Below are positions 14,887-24,047 of a stretch of DNA of 26,888 nt, one piece after another (the first letter of the stretch is position 1; every line of letters starts with the position of its first letter). The position numbers and the translations under genes were made by a program. A model generated the notes under the pieces. The model was given only the letters and a program-made list of their open reading frames with translations. It ran no database searches and was not told the DNA's origin. This DNA is from OLB6 sp964467455. GTDB taxonomy: Bacteria > Bacteroidota > Ignavibacteria > Kapaibacteriales > Kapaibacteriaceae. The stretch spans positions 1 through 26,888 of the forward strand of contig CAYXQJ010000043.1 of NCBI GenBank assembly GCA_964467455.1, read 5' to 3'.

Positions 14887-17800
14887 ATGCAGCACGTGAC
14901 TACGGTTCGCTTCGTGCGATCACTTTTGAGTGTGATCGTTCTGTGTGCGTCTTTCGGCGTCGCGATCAGCGCAACGCTTCCCGGGCTGACGATCTCGTCG
15001 TCTTCGACCACATCGCTGTCCTTCCGGTATGAACCTACTACCGATGCTGTGCGACCACGACTTGAAGCTGATGGATCGACGCGACTTGTCTTCACGTTCG
15101 ACGTCATCGTTCCATCACCGGACGGATTCCGTCTCGAAACAGCAAACCCAACCTCCGCCGACCGTATCTCCATCCGCTATACCGGCATCGCCCGCGACCG
15201 CCACGTTGCCACCGTCGAGATCACGTCTGCCATCACACGCAATGGTATCACGACCACATTCGATCCGGTAGATGCGAAGATCCTGTTCGCCCCTTACCGA
15301 ACAGAACAGAACAAGGCAGTGTCATCTGCACGAACCCATTTGATGCACATCGGCGCGGTCAATGACGATGCACCGTGGACCATCACGCCGCAGACCTTGG
15401 CTAAACGCACCGAAGATGTGCAGGTCGCATCACGCCTCGATAACGTCTGGTCCCTGAAGATCGACAAAGAAGGGGTCTATCGTCTATCGGCAGATCAGTT
15501 GAAGGGGGCAGGCATTCCCACAGACGCCAATGCGGCACGCACGCTCAAGATCTTTGGATATGGCGGCAGGGAGCTCAGTGAACAGGTCGAGCCGCCGCTG
15601 AATGATGAGCTGAACGAACAGCCGATCATGGTGCGCACCAACGCTGATGGTTCGATCAACGATGTGTTGTTCTATGCCGGCGGGCCAACGGGCTGGATGT
15701 GGGATGGCGACCGAGCACAACATTACCTGCATCACTATGAGACGTACAGCAGCTACCTGATCACCTACGGAGGTGATGACGGTGTACGCGGACAGGTGCG
15801 CCAAGCTGCGGACGGTCCTGTCGTCAACAGCCCACTTTCCGTCACGGGCCTGGTGTTTCAAGAAGAAGAACTCGTCAATCCGTATAACTCAGGGTCCGGG
15901 CGACGTTGGTACGGACGCAGTGTGGAAAATGGCGGCGCGCTGACATTCACGACGCCGCTGCCGGGATTGATCCGCTCCGGCGAGGTGCAGTATCACATGG
16001 TGGTAGCTCACAAGGGCACCACGTCCGGCGTGTTCACGGTCTCGGAGAATGGCACTGCTGTGGCGCAACGAGTGATCTCCGGCGTGCCGCAATACATGGA
16101 TACCTATTCAGCGCCTGCATCCGGTTCGATCGCGGCATCGTCGATCGCCGGTGACGGACGCAGCGTCTTGCGCTTTGCTTATGAGTGTTCGGATCGCACA
16201 TCGACCGGTCTGATCGATTGGTTCGAGATCCATTATCCACGCGGGTTGGTCGCGACGAATAACGAGTTCATGTTCTTTACCGACCCGAACCTGGTCGGCG
16301 TGACAGAATATGCCGTCAACGGATTTGGATCAGGTGAGATCGTCGGTCTCGACGTGACCGATCCGGCCGCTCCGGTGTGGGTGCAGAATATTGCGCCGTC
16401 GGGTGGCATCTTCTCCTGTCGGGAAGAGGGGACAAAGGGCAATGCGCGTCGATACTACATCACGTCATCGTTTCGCGCACCGGGACTGACACGGTTGTCG
16501 CCGTTGACCTTGCGCAACGATGGTGTAGAAGGACGCAGCAGCGAGATGATCGTGATCTGTGATTCAGACCACCTTACCTCAGCAAAAGAGTATGCGGCCT
16601 ACCGCGAGTCACAAGGTGAACTCAAGGTATCGGTCGTCACCACCGATGCGATCTTCAACGAATTCTCCTACGGCGTCAAAGACCCGACGGCGTTCCGCGA
16701 CTATCTCGGATACCTGTACCGTCACGCAACCATCAAACCCGCCTATGTCCTGTTGTGGGGCGACGGTCACTTCGACTACAAGAACATTTCCACGGCAACG
16801 CCGAACTACATCATTCCGTATGAGAGTTTGGATCCGGATGATAAGCCGTATGGATTGTCGACGTATACCACGGACGATTTCTTCGTCCGGGTCCAAGGTA
16901 ACGATAGTCGTCCAGACATGGCGATCGGCAGACTTCCGATCGTGTCGAATACGACCGGGTCGACCTTGATCGAAAAGATCAAACATTACGAGACCGAATC
17001 CGCCACGGATGACTGGCGTACACGCATCACCATGATCGCCGATGATGGTCAGACCTCGGAAGGCACTTCCGATGGCGCGCTCCACCTCAACCAGAGCGAA
17101 CGTTTAGCGAACGAGTATCTGCCCGATGCGTTCCAGCCCAAGAAGGTCTATCTCGTCCAATATCCCACGGAAAATGTGGCAAGGGGCAGGCGGAAACCAT
17201 CCGTCACGCAAGAGTACGTTTCAACGATCAACACACGCGGATCGCTGTTGTTGAACTGGATCGGTCACGGCAATCCGCGTGTGTGGGCCCATGAGTTCGT
17301 CTTCGAACGGGAGACCACGCCGCCGCAGTTCACCAACATCGATAAGCCGTTCTTCCTTACGGCGGCAACGTGCGACTTCGCGCGCTTCGATCTTACCGAT
17401 GTGCAGTCCGGAGCCGAAGAGTTGGTCTTGCGTCAAAGTGGCGGCGCTATCGGCGTCTTCTCCGCGTCACGCGTTGTGTATGCCTACGCCAACGCCGAGA
17501 TCAACCAGGAGTTTTACAAGCAGCTCTTCACGCAGGATGACGATGGACGTGCTCCTCGTCTTGGCGATGTGATGTATCGGGTGAAGCAACGACTCAACAG
17601 CGACAACGATGAGAAGTTCTACCTCCTCGGCGATCCGGCCCTCAGGTTGTTGATCCCGTCTCAGCGTGTGGTCTTTGAAACGATCAACGACACCACGATC
17701 ACCGACACGACGCTGATCAAGATCCAAGCGCTGTCGACAGTAACTGTCACCGGACGCATCGAGCGCTACTCTGTCGTCGGTGTCGACGACACGTTCAATG

Positions 17801-18741
17801 GCACAGCAACGATCTCACTCTTGGATGCGAAGCGCACAGTGACCGTTACTGACACCGATGATGACAAGACCCAGAACGACTTCACACTGCCGGGTGCAGC
17901 CCTTAGCCGCGGTTCCTACAAGGTCGAGAACGGCAAGTTCACGGCAACCTTCGTCGTTCCAAAGGACATCGCCTTCTCATCGGCGCAAGCACAATTGTAC
18001 GGTTATGCTTTCAGTGATGATCAGCGCACAGCGATGGGCTCGACCGATCGTCTGATCGTTGACGGTGTCGGCACAGATACCTATGACGATCGAGAAGGTC
18101 CGTCGATCAGCATCTTTATGGACTCGCGGTATTTCCGCTCCGGCGATGTTGTCCGTTGGAATCCGATCCTCATCGTCGACCTTGCCGATGCGACCGGTAT
18201 CAATACCACCGGTGTCGGCATCGGTCACAACATCGAGGCCACGTTCGACAACGGGGCCATCATTGAGACACTCACCGAGACCTTCACCACATCCCTAGAA
18301 GATCCGCGTGCCGGCACGGCAACAAAGCAGATCTTCGCGTTGGGTGAAGGACATCATACGGTCACAGTTCGAGCATGGGACGTCCTCAACAACATGTCGG
18401 AGGCCTCTGCGTCGTTCCGCATCGCTTCAACGGATGAAGGGATCGTCTCATCGTGGGTCATGAACTATCCCAATCCGTTCAGCAACGAGACGACGATCCG
18501 ATTCCAACACAACTTCTCCGCCCCCTTCAATGCAGATCTGCAGATCTATGATACGCAGGGGAGATTGATGGCTTCGACGCCGATGCAGGTCCGCGACATG
18601 CAGACGGCCGAAGTTATCTGGGACGGCCGAGACACCCAGGGGAATGCGGTCGGATCCGGGATCTACGTTGTGGTGGTCCAGGCCACGGATACGGAAGGAC
18701 GAACGACCAACGTTCGTGGTAAACTTGCCCTCATTCGCTAA
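14887..18741 (+). CDS. porU: PorU-like type IX secretion sortase, C25 peptidase family
   Basis: Gingipain-type (C25) cysteine peptidase related to PorU, which cuts the C-terminal domain of type IX cargo at the cell surface and attaches the cargo to lipopolysaccharide. The frame opens at 14821, but ATG 14887 puts a clear signal peptide at the N-terminus (MQHVTTVRFVRS, then LLSVIVLCASFGVAIS), giving 1284 residues. Catalytic His794 lies in NWIGHGNPRVWAHE and Cys829 in TAATCDFARFD, both in PorU context. A C-terminal domain starts at about residue 1190 with NYPNPF and ends GIYVVVVQATDTEGRTTNVRGKLALIR, the FlgD-like/type A sorting form. PorU is known to carry such a domain itself. porV follows after 32 bases, which supports the assignment. 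Confidence 0.92.
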   Translation: MQHVTTVRFVRSLLSVIVLCASFGVAISATLPGLTISSSSTTSLSFRYEPTTDAVRPRLEADGSTRLVFTFDVIVPSPDGFRLETANPTSADRISIRYTGIARDRHVATVEITSAITRNGITTTFDPVDAKILFAPYRTEQNKAVSSARTHLMHIGAVNDDAPWTITPQTLAKRTEDVQVASRLDNVWSLKIDKEGVYRLSADQLKGAGIPTDANAARTLKIFGYGGRELSEQVEPPLNDELNEQPIMVRTNADGSINDVLFYAGGPTGWMWDGDRAQHYLHHYETYSSYLITYGGDDGVRGQVRQAADGPVVNSPLSVTGLVFQEEELVNPYNSGSGRRWYGRSVENGGALTFTTPLPGLIRSGEVQYHMVVAHKGTTSGVFTVSENGTAVAQRVISGVPQYMDTYSAPASGSIAASSIAGDGRSVLRFAYECSDRTSTGLIDWFEIHYPRGLVATNNEFMFFTDPNLVGVTEYAVNGFGSGEIVGLDVTDPAAPVWVQNIAPSGGIFSCREEGTKGNARRYYITSSFRAPGLTRLSPLTLRNDGVEGRSSEMIVICDSDHLTSAKEYAAYRESQGELKVSVVTTDAIFNEFSYGVKDPTAFRDYLGYLYRHATIKPAYVLLWGDGHFDYKNISTATPNYIIPYESLDPDDKPYGLSTYTTDDFFVRVQGNDSRPDMAIGRLPIVSNTTGSTLIEKIKHYETESATDDWRTRITMIADDGQTSEGTSDGALHLNQSERLANEYLPDAFQPKKVYLVQYPTENVARGRRKPSVTQEYVSTINTRGSLLLNWIGHGNPRVWAHEFVFERETTPPQFTNIDKPFFLTAATCDFARFDLTDVQSGAEELVLRQSGGAIGVFSASRVVYAYANAEINQEFYKQLFTQDDDGRAPRLGDVMYRVKQRLNSDNDEKFYLLGDPALRLLIPSQRVVFETINDTTITDTTLIKIQALSTVTVTGRIERYSVVGVDDTFNGTATISLLDAKRTVTVTDTDDDKTQNDFTLPGAALSRGSYKVENGKFTATFVVPKDIAFSSAQAQLYGYAFSDDQRTAMGSTDRLIVDGVGTDTYDDREGPSISIFMDSRYFRSGDVVRWNPILIVDLADATGINTTGVGIGHNIEATFDNGAIIETLTETFTTSLEDPRAGTATKQIFALGEGHHTVTVRAWDVLNNMSEASASFRIASTDEGIVSSWVMNYPNPFSNETTIRFQHNFSAPFNADLQIYDTQGRLMASTPMQVRDMQTAEVIWDGRDTQGNAVGSGIYVVVVQATDTEGRTTNVRGKLALIR

Positions 18742-18773
18742 CTTTGATACTTCAAGCACCAGGAAGGACCTGT

Positions 18774-19844
18774 ATGTCGATGATCCGCACAGGCGGAACC
18801 GTTCTAGCCGCATTGCTTTTGGCGACCACGATGTCGTACGGCCAAGCAGGGGGCGCTGCCGTTCCATTTCTGTTGATCGCACCGGATGCCCGCGCCAGCG
18901 GCATGGGCGAGGTGGGAACAGCTATTGCCGATGACCTCTATGCCGTGTTCTGGAATCCGGCCGGTCTTGGCTTTCAGACCAATGAACGTCAAGTTGCGCT
19001 GAGCTTCTCAAAGTGGCTGCCGCAATTCAATGCGGACCTGTTTTATTCGTACGGCTCGTACGGACAATACGTGGAAGCTATTGACGGTACGATCGCCGCA
19101 ACGTTCATCTTTATGAACCTTGGCGAGTTTACTCGTACGGCCGACGATGGTACGGCCCTTGGTACCTTCCGATCGAATGAGTTTAGTCTCGGCGTGTCAT
19201 ATGGTACGCTCATCGGCGACGACGTCACGGCCGGCGTCCAGATCAAGTACATCCAAAGTAACCTTGCCCCGGCAGGCGCTCAACAAGCCAGTGCCGGTGT
19301 TGGTATCTCCGGTGCCTTCGACATCGGCTTCCTCTGGAAACCGTCCAAGTTGAGCATTGCCGGCGCAAACCTCGACAACGTCCTCTCGCTCGGTGTCAAC
19401 CTGCAGAACGTTGGTCCGAAGATGACGTACCTCAATGAGTCCGACCCGTTGCCGACCTCACTTCGCATGGGTGCGGGCTTCAAGCTCGTCGAGGATGAGT
19501 TCAACGACCTCATGTTGTCCATCGACGTTGCCAAGTTGCTCGTCAAGCGCGACTCCCTCGGTTCCGACCCGATCCCGCAGTCATTCGTGACCTCGTGGGG
19601 CGTTGGTGGACTTGAGACCGGCGTCGGTTTGGAATACACCTACGACCGTGCCGTGATGCTTCGTGGCGGCTACTTCTTCGAACCATCAGGTGCCGGCGGT
19701 CGTGAATTCTTCACCCTCGGTGCCGGTGTCGCCTACGATGTCTTCAAGGTGGACTTCTCCTATATCCTCACCGTCGAAGACAATCACCCGCTTGCCAACA
19801 CGCTGCGGTTCTCTCTGCTCGTCGACTGGGGCCAGACGCAGTAA
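18774..19844 (+). CDS. porV: PorV-like type IX secretion outer membrane protein
   Basis: Outer-membrane beta-barrel of the FadL-like PorV/LptO family, which carries substrates from the translocon to PorU. I chose ATG 18774 over a TTG at 18744 because AGGAAGGA lies six bases before it. The 356-residue protein has a signal peptide (TVLAALLLATTMSYGQ) and then the family hallmark PFLLIAPDARASGMGEVGTA and DDLYAVFWNPAGLGF near the mature N-terminus. The remainder shows alternating beta-strand patterns and ends with FSLLVDWGQTQ. Being next to porU is normal for Bacteroidota. PorQ is a related alternative, but length and context favour PorV. Confidence 0.92.
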   Translation: MSMIRTGGTVLAALLLATTMSYGQAGGAAVPFLLIAPDARASGMGEVGTAIADDLYAVFWNPAGLGFQTNERQVALSFSKWLPQFNADLFYSYGSYGQYVEAIDGTIAATFIFMNLGEFTRTADDGTALGTFRSNEFSLGVSYGTLIGDDVTAGVQIKYIQSNLAPAGAQQASAGVGISGAFDIGFLWKPSKLSIAGANLDNVLSLGVNLQNVGPKMTYLNESDPLPTSLRMGAGFKLVEDEFNDLMLSIDVAKLLVKRDSLGSDPIPQSFVTSWGVGGLETGVGLEYTYDRAVMLRGGYFFEPSGAGGREFFTLGAGVAYDVFKVDFSYILTVEDNHPLANTLRFSLLVDWGQTQ

Positions 19845-19868
19845 GGGGCAAGCACAACGCTCGATCGA

Positions 19869-20486
19869 TCATTCTGCGGCGGACCTATCGGTCCGCCGCT
19901 TTCGTTTCCGCCACCACCAAATGGCAAGGCCGATCACAAGTACGCCGGTCACGCCCCATCCGTAGGCCGAGATGAAGGCATCGACTTCGCGCCAGCGGGC
20001 GCCAACCTGGGTGCCGACCCATAACAAGAGCACATTCCAGACGGCAGCGCTGATGGCGCAATAGATCAATGTGCGGGGGAAGGGGAGGCGCGTCATGCCT
20101 GCGGCGAATGAGATCACTGCACGCGTGCCTGCTAAGAAACGGTTGCCGACAATGATCAGGCCATGATAGGTGTTGAGCCACCGCTCGACGCGATCTACTA
20201 GGTCAATGGTGACAAACGGTACCCAGCCCCTTTCTATCAAAGAGCGGCCATAATACCGACCGATCCAGTAGGCAGTGGAGAAGCCCGTGACCGAACCTGC
20301 GGTGGCAACGATGGCCGTCGTGGTCAGGTCGATGACGCCAATGCCGATCATGGTGCCAACAAAGACCAGCAGCAGATCACTAGGCGATGGCGGGAAGAGA
20401 TTCTCGATGTAGGCGATCACGAACGTCGCAACAAAGACGCCCCAGATCGGCAGGTCGAGCAGGATGGTCACAAAGGATTCGATCAT
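19869..20486 (-). CDS. DedA-family membrane protein (SNARE-associated domain)
   Basis: DedA proteins are inner-membrane proteins linked to undecaprenyl phosphate or phosphatidylethanolamine recycling and envelope homeostasis. The 205-residue protein has the motif ENLFPPSPSDLLL near residue 28-40, a glycine-rich AGSVTGFSTAYWIGRYYGR segment, the GNRFLAGTRAVISFAAGMTRLPFPRTL motif corresponding to the family's F.R..PG.R.....AG, and a final helix followed by a basic tail (WWRKRKRRTDRS). Typical length. Which DedA subfamily or substrate it serves cannot be told. It is divergent from the dehydrogenase gene, with 39 bases between the start codons, and convergent to porV. Confidence 0.92.
   Translation of the reverse strand: MIESFVTILLDLPIWGVFVATFVIAYIENLFPPSPSDLLLVFVGTMIGIGVIDLTTTAIVATAGSVTGFSTAYWIGRYYGRSLIERGWVPFVTIDLVDRVERWLNTYHGLIIVGNRFLAGTRAVISFAAGMTRLPFPRTLIYCAISAAVWNVLLLWVGTQVGARWREVDAFISAYGWGVTGVLVIGLAIWWWRKRKRRTDRSAAE
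19876..19906 (+). terminator. Terminator after porV, overlapping the end of the DedA gene
   Basis: GCGGCGGACC, loop TATC, GGTCCGCCGC: a perfect ten-base-pair stem followed by TTTCGTTT on the plus strand. The left arm and loop lie within the last codons of the convergent DedA gene, so the hairpin is also coding sequence. Confidence 0.82.
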
Positions 20487-20525
20487 GCATCCGTAATTTG
20501 CACATCTATTTTGGAGCCATCAAAC

Positions 20526-22070
20526 ATGAAACCATTTGTCAACGAGGTCTACCTCGATTTTACCAAACCGGCCATTGCCAAAAAACAGCGTGCGGCACTC
20601 GATGACGTGCGCAAGAAGTTCGGGAAGGAATATCCGAACATCATCAACGGCAAGAAGGTCACCACCAAGGACAAGACGATCAGCCGCAATCCGGCAAACC
20701 CGGATGAGATCGTCGGCGTCTTTCAGAAGTCGGGTATTGATGATGCCGAGAAGGCCATGCAGTCAGCGCTCAAGGCCTTTGAATCGTGGAAGACATTGTC
20801 GCTGAAGGACCGTGCGCAGTTCCTGTTCAAGGCCGCCAACGTGATCCGCAAGCGTCGCCTGGAGATCAATGCGTGGATGATCAGCGAAGTCGGCAAGAAC
20901 TATCTCGAAGCCGATGCCGACACGTGTGAAGCGATCGACTTCCTCGAGTATTATGGACGCGAGGCGATCCGCTATGGCGAGAAGCAGCCGATCGTGAATC
21001 AGCCCGGCGAACACAACGAGGTCTTCTACATTCCTCTTGGCGTTGGCGTGGTGATCCCGCCGTGGAATTTCCCATTCGCCATTCTCGCCGGCATGTCGGC
21101 TGCAGCTATTGTGGCCGGGAATACCGTCGTTCTCAAGCCGTCGTCCGATTCGCCGATGATGGGCTGGCTGTTCAATGAGATCATGAAAGAGGTCGGCCTG
21201 CCGAATGGTGTGCTGAACTTCCTCGTGGCATCGGGCGCGCAAGCCGGCGACTACCTCGTCGGTCATCCGAAAACGCGATTCATCTCGTTCACCGGTTCGA
21301 TGGAAGTGGGCTTGCATATCAATGCACTCGCTGCACAAACACCGAAGGGACAGATCTGGATCAAGCGTGTTGTGGCCGAGATGGGCGGCAAGGATGCCAT
21401 CGTTGTGGCCAATGATGCCGACGTTGATGCTGCCGTGGCCGGTACCGTTGCCGCTGCCTTTGGATTCCAAGGTCAGAAGTGTTCGGCCTGCTCGCGCGCC
21501 ATCGTCGACGCCTCGGTCTACGATGAATTCGTGGCCAAGGTCAAGATCGCCGTGGATGCATTGCAGATCGGCAACCCGCTTGATAATGCCCAGTGTGGTC
21601 CGGTCGTCAGCGACCGCGCAGAGAAGACCATCATGAAGTACATCGAGATCGGCAAGAAAGAAGGCAAGCTGATCAACGGTGGCGAGAAGGTCAAGGGCGA
21701 GAAGGGCTACTACATCAAGCCGACGGTCATCGCCGGCGTGAAGCCGGATTCGCGCATCATGCAAGAAGAGATCTTCGGTCCGGTGCTGGCCATCTGCAAG
21801 GCCAAGAACTTCGACGATGCGATGAAGATCGCCAACAACACGATCTACGGTCTTACCGGCGCTGTCTACTCAAAAGACAAGAAGAAGCTCGCCCGCGCTC
21901 GCAACGAATTCCATTGCGGCAACCTCTACCTCAACCGTAAGTGCACAGGCGCTATGGTGGGTGGACATCCCTTCGGCGGCTTCAACATGTCGGGTACCGA
22001 CTCCAAGGCCGGTGGACGTGATTACTTGTTGCTGTTCCTGCAGGCCAAGACGGTGGCGACGAAGATATGA
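20526..22070 (+). CDS. pruA: L-glutamate gamma-semialdehyde (delta-1-pyrroline-5-carboxylate) dehydrogenase
   Basis: Oxidises glutamate semialdehyde to glutamate with NAD, the second step of proline breakdown. The ATG at 20526 gives 514 residues; an in-frame TTG at 20511 is less likely. Class features are PWNFPFAILAGMSAAAIVAGNTVVLKPSS (coenzyme binding), FTGSMEVG, Glu285 in AEMGGKD, the nucleophile Cys319 in GQKCSA, and EIFGPVL. The C-terminal FHCGNLYLNRKCTGAMVGGHPFGGFNMSGTDSKAGG followed by LLLFLQAKTV is specific to this enzyme among aldehyde dehydrogenases. No proline dehydrogenase gene is in the window. The stop overlaps the next gene's start (ATGA). Confidence 0.93.
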   Translation: MKPFVNEVYLDFTKPAIAKKQRAALDDVRKKFGKEYPNIINGKKVTTKDKTISRNPANPDEIVGVFQKSGIDDAEKAMQSALKAFESWKTLSLKDRAQFLFKAANVIRKRRLEINAWMISEVGKNYLEADADTCEAIDFLEYYGREAIRYGEKQPIVNQPGEHNEVFYIPLGVGVVIPPWNFPFAILAGMSAAAIVAGNTVVLKPSSDSPMMGWLFNEIMKEVGLPNGVLNFLVASGAQAGDYLVGHPKTRFISFTGSMEVGLHINALAAQTPKGQIWIKRVVAEMGGKDAIVVANDADVDAAVAGTVAAAFGFQGQKCSACSRAIVDASVYDEFVAKVKIAVDALQIGNPLDNAQCGPVVSDRAEKTIMKYIEIGKKEGKLINGGEKVKGEKGYYIKPTVIAGVKPDSRIMQEEIFGPVLAICKAKNFDDAMKIANNTIYGLTGAVYSKDKKKLARARNEFHCGNLYLNRKCTGAMVGGHPFGGFNMSGTDSKAGGRDYLLLFLQAKTVATKI

Positions 22071-22795
22071 GGTCGACGTCCAGCGTCCGTCGTCCGGCGT
22101 CCTTCGTCATCTTTGCCACCTTGCTTCTCGTCGGCACCGCTTCGGCGCAGGAGTATTCGGAGATGCACGGCACGTGGATCAACGGACGATTTATTGAAGT
22201 GCTTAAGAGAACGGCCTCTGTTGCTTCGGCAATGGAGGCCGTGCCTTCGAACGTTGCCATGTGGATCAGTATCGACACGAACGACAAGGACGGCAACATC
22301 GATATGGCGTACGACTTCGATGATGTCCGTCAGATGTTGTTGTTGAAGTCCCAACTTGTCGGTCCGGAACTGCAGTGGGGGATCGGCGATGCCGTAGGTC
22401 CGATGTGGCTTGTCACGGTCGACCAGCAACAGATGTTCATCGCCCTGCATGATCTTGACAGTCTCGAGAACAAGCCCCTGGTGTTCGGGCGTATGCCGTC
22501 GAAGAATCAAGATCCTGATTTCTTACTCGACCGCATGATCAATGCCAGCATCCTTGCCGGCACCTATACCGATTCGAAGAAGAATACCGTTGAGTTTCGA
22601 ACCGATCTTACGGCCACGTGGGCGAACAAGCCCTATGCGGTCAAGATCGACGTGAAGGGAAGTAGCCACGAGTTGCACATCACGCTGACGTCAGCCGATG
22701 CGAAAGACGTTCGCACGTATCTCGTCGTCCGCACCGGCACGTCGCTCATGCTCACTACGCCTAACGGTAAATCAACGACGCTCGTGCGGCGTTAG
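22067..22795 (+). CDS. Exported protein of unknown function, coupled to pruA
   Basis: A 242-residue protein starting at an ATG that overlaps the pruA stop. It has a signal peptide of about 27 residues (basic VRRPAS, hydrophobic FVIFATLLLVGT, ASAQ at the likely cleavage site). The mature part opens MHGTWINGRFIEVLKRT. The last 60 residues have a beta-rich pattern with AGTYTDSKKNTVEF and HELHITL, reminiscent of small lipocalin-like beta-barrels, but I cannot name a family. No catalytic motif is seen. The n-region of the signal peptide is made of heptanucleotide repeat. The 3' end overlaps the convergent gene by the sequence TTAG, so both stop codons share bases. Confidence 0.78.
   Translation: MRSTSSVRRPASFVIFATLLLVGTASAQEYSEMHGTWINGRFIEVLKRTASVASAMEAVPSNVAMWISIDTNDKDGNIDMAYDFDDVRQMLLLKSQLVGPELQWGIGDAVGPMWLVTVDQQQMFIALHDLDSLENKPLVFGRMPSKNQDPDFLLDRMINASILAGTYTDSKKNTVEFRTDLTATWANKPYAVKIDVKGSSHELHITLTSADAKDVRTYLVVRTGTSLMLTTPNGKSTTLVRR
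22077..22111 (+). repeat. Heptanucleotide repeat tract in a signal peptide
   Basis: Five heptamers in phase: CGTCCAG, CGTCCGT, CGTCCGG, CGTCCTT, CGTCATC. The stretch starting at 22085 agrees with ctaA bases starting at 229 at 17 of the first 18 positions, in the same reading frame (VRRPAS in both proteins). Confidence 0.92.
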
Positions 22796-23244
22796 AGACC
22801 TGCCATCGAGCCAAGAGCATTGATCTGCTTTTCGAGAGAGTTCCAACTACTTGTGACGTCTTTCAAGCCCGGCACACCGCCGACGAGTTTGTCGACCGTC
22901 GATGCATGTCCCATCAATTTCTTCACGTCGCCGGACATCGAGGTCAAGCTCTTCCCGTTCTTCACACCATTGTACAGTCCGTCGGCACTGCCTTGGACTC
23001 CCTTGAGTGATGAGAGGAGCTCGTTCCCCTTTGCTTTATCGAGTGTCCCCGACGAGATCGCCTTTGACACAAGGCCGCTGAGCCCCTTCGTGTCCTTTGT
23101 GATCCCGGCAAGCAGTGACGTCGGGTCCTTGACCGTCGGTGCTTTGCCGGTGTCGATGATCTTTGGCATGGTTTGAGCCGTGCTCAGACCACTGCCAGCC
23201 ATGGTCAAGACGGAGAATACCATCAATGTCAATACGATCTTCAT
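22792..23244 (-). CDS. Small exported protein of unknown function
   Basis: A 150-residue protein with a signal peptide (MKIVLTLMVFSVLTMAGSGLSTAQ, cleavage probably after TAQ). The mature part is rich in Lys, Ser, Gly and Leu and looks helical, with segments such as SLLAGITKDTKGLSGLVSKAISSGTL and LLSSLKGVQGSADGLYNGVKNGKSL; hydrophobic residues are spaced as in amphipathic helices. There is no cysteine. I cannot assign a family. It is the last gene of a minus-strand run, starting eight bases after the VOC gene stop, so it is probably cotranscribed with it. It ends convergent to the pruA-linked gene with four shared bases. Confidence 0.72.
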   Translation of the reverse strand: MKIVLTLMVFSVLTMAGSGLSTAQTMPKIIDTGKAPTVKDPTSLLAGITKDTKGLSGLVSKAISSGTLDKAKGNELLSSLKGVQGSADGLYNGVKNGKSLTSMSGDVKKLMGHASTVDKLVGGVPGLKDVTSSWNSLEKQINALGSMAGL

Positions 23245-23252
23245 TGCAGCTC

Positions 23253-24047
23253 TTAGCCCTGAATTGTTGTGAGTGCGAAATGGGTTCCTTCAGCATCGAC
23301 ACATTGTGCAACGCGATCACCACCGGGGACGTCCATCGGACCGTTGAGGATCTTGCCTCCATTGGCAGCGACCGCAGCTAGTGACGCGTCGAGGTCGGCA
23401 ACGGCAACGTAAAAATTCCACGCTGCATGTGATCCTTGTGACGGCATCTTGAAGATCCCGCCGAAGCCGTAGTCGCTTTCTGACGGACTATTCGGACACG
23501 AGACCATCCGATACACCTCACCTCCGCCCATGTCCATGTCGCTCTTGATGGTCCAACCGAACAACGCCGCATAAAACGCATAGGCAGCGTCGATGTCCGT
23601 TGTTAGCAATTCACACCAACTCACATGTCCCGGTGTGGGACGTTCTTTCTCCCAGGTGTTATTCAACGATTCCAGGATCGAGAACATTCCGCCTTGCGGA
23701 TCGGAAAGGATGGCAAACCTGCCAACCTTAGGAATGTCTGCCGGACCATGCACCACCTGTGCTCCCAAGTCAACGGCCTGTTGTACGATGTCATCGGCAT
23801 TGTCGACCGAAATGTAGCCCATGATGTGGCTTGGGATCTGGGCCGGGAATTCCGGTTCCTGCATCTCCATCATGCCCCCTACCGAACCCTTTGGATCGGA
23901 AGTAGGGGAGCACATCACGTACGGGGCTCCATTCGAGACCTCCCAATCATGAAAGTGCCACCCGGCTACTGCGCCGTAGAATGTCTTGGCTTGGTCGAGC
24001 TTTCGGGTCATGACCTCGAACCATACGAATTGACCTGGTGCAGCCAT
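23253..24047 (-). CDS. Two-domain VOC (glyoxalase-like) protein
   Basis: A 264-residue protein made of two vicinal-oxygen-chelate modules. Module one is about 6-126 (starting GQFVWFEVMTRKLDQAKTFYGAVAGW, ending FAILSDPQGGMFSILE) and module two about 139-262 (starting GHVSWCELLTTDIDAAYAFYAALFGW, ending VAQCVDAEGTHFALTT). The layout resembles the CFP30B-type tandem glyoxalase/bleomycin-resistance-like proteins. The usual metal-ligand pattern is not complete, so enzyme activity and substrate are unknown. Its ATG shares one base with the stop of the EF-G paralogue (TAATG), pointing to coupled translation. A small exported protein follows. Confidence 0.88.
   Translation of the reverse strand: MAAPGQFVWFEVMTRKLDQAKTFYGAVAGWHFHDWEVSNGAPYVMCSPTSDPKGSVGGMMEMQEPEFPAQIPSHIMGYISVDNADDIVQQAVDLGAQVVHGPADIPKVGRFAILSDPQGGMFSILESLNNTWEKERPTPGHVSWCELLTTDIDAAYAFYAALFGWTIKSDMDMGGGEVYRMVSCPNSPSESDYGFGGIFKMPSQGSHAAWNFYVAVADLDASLAAVAANGGKILNGPMDVPGGDRVAQCVDAEGTHFALTTIQG

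Noticed and set aside
20763..21764. A 333-codon minus-strand open frame in pruA
   Set aside because: Antisense shadow of the dehydrogenase with no independent evidence.
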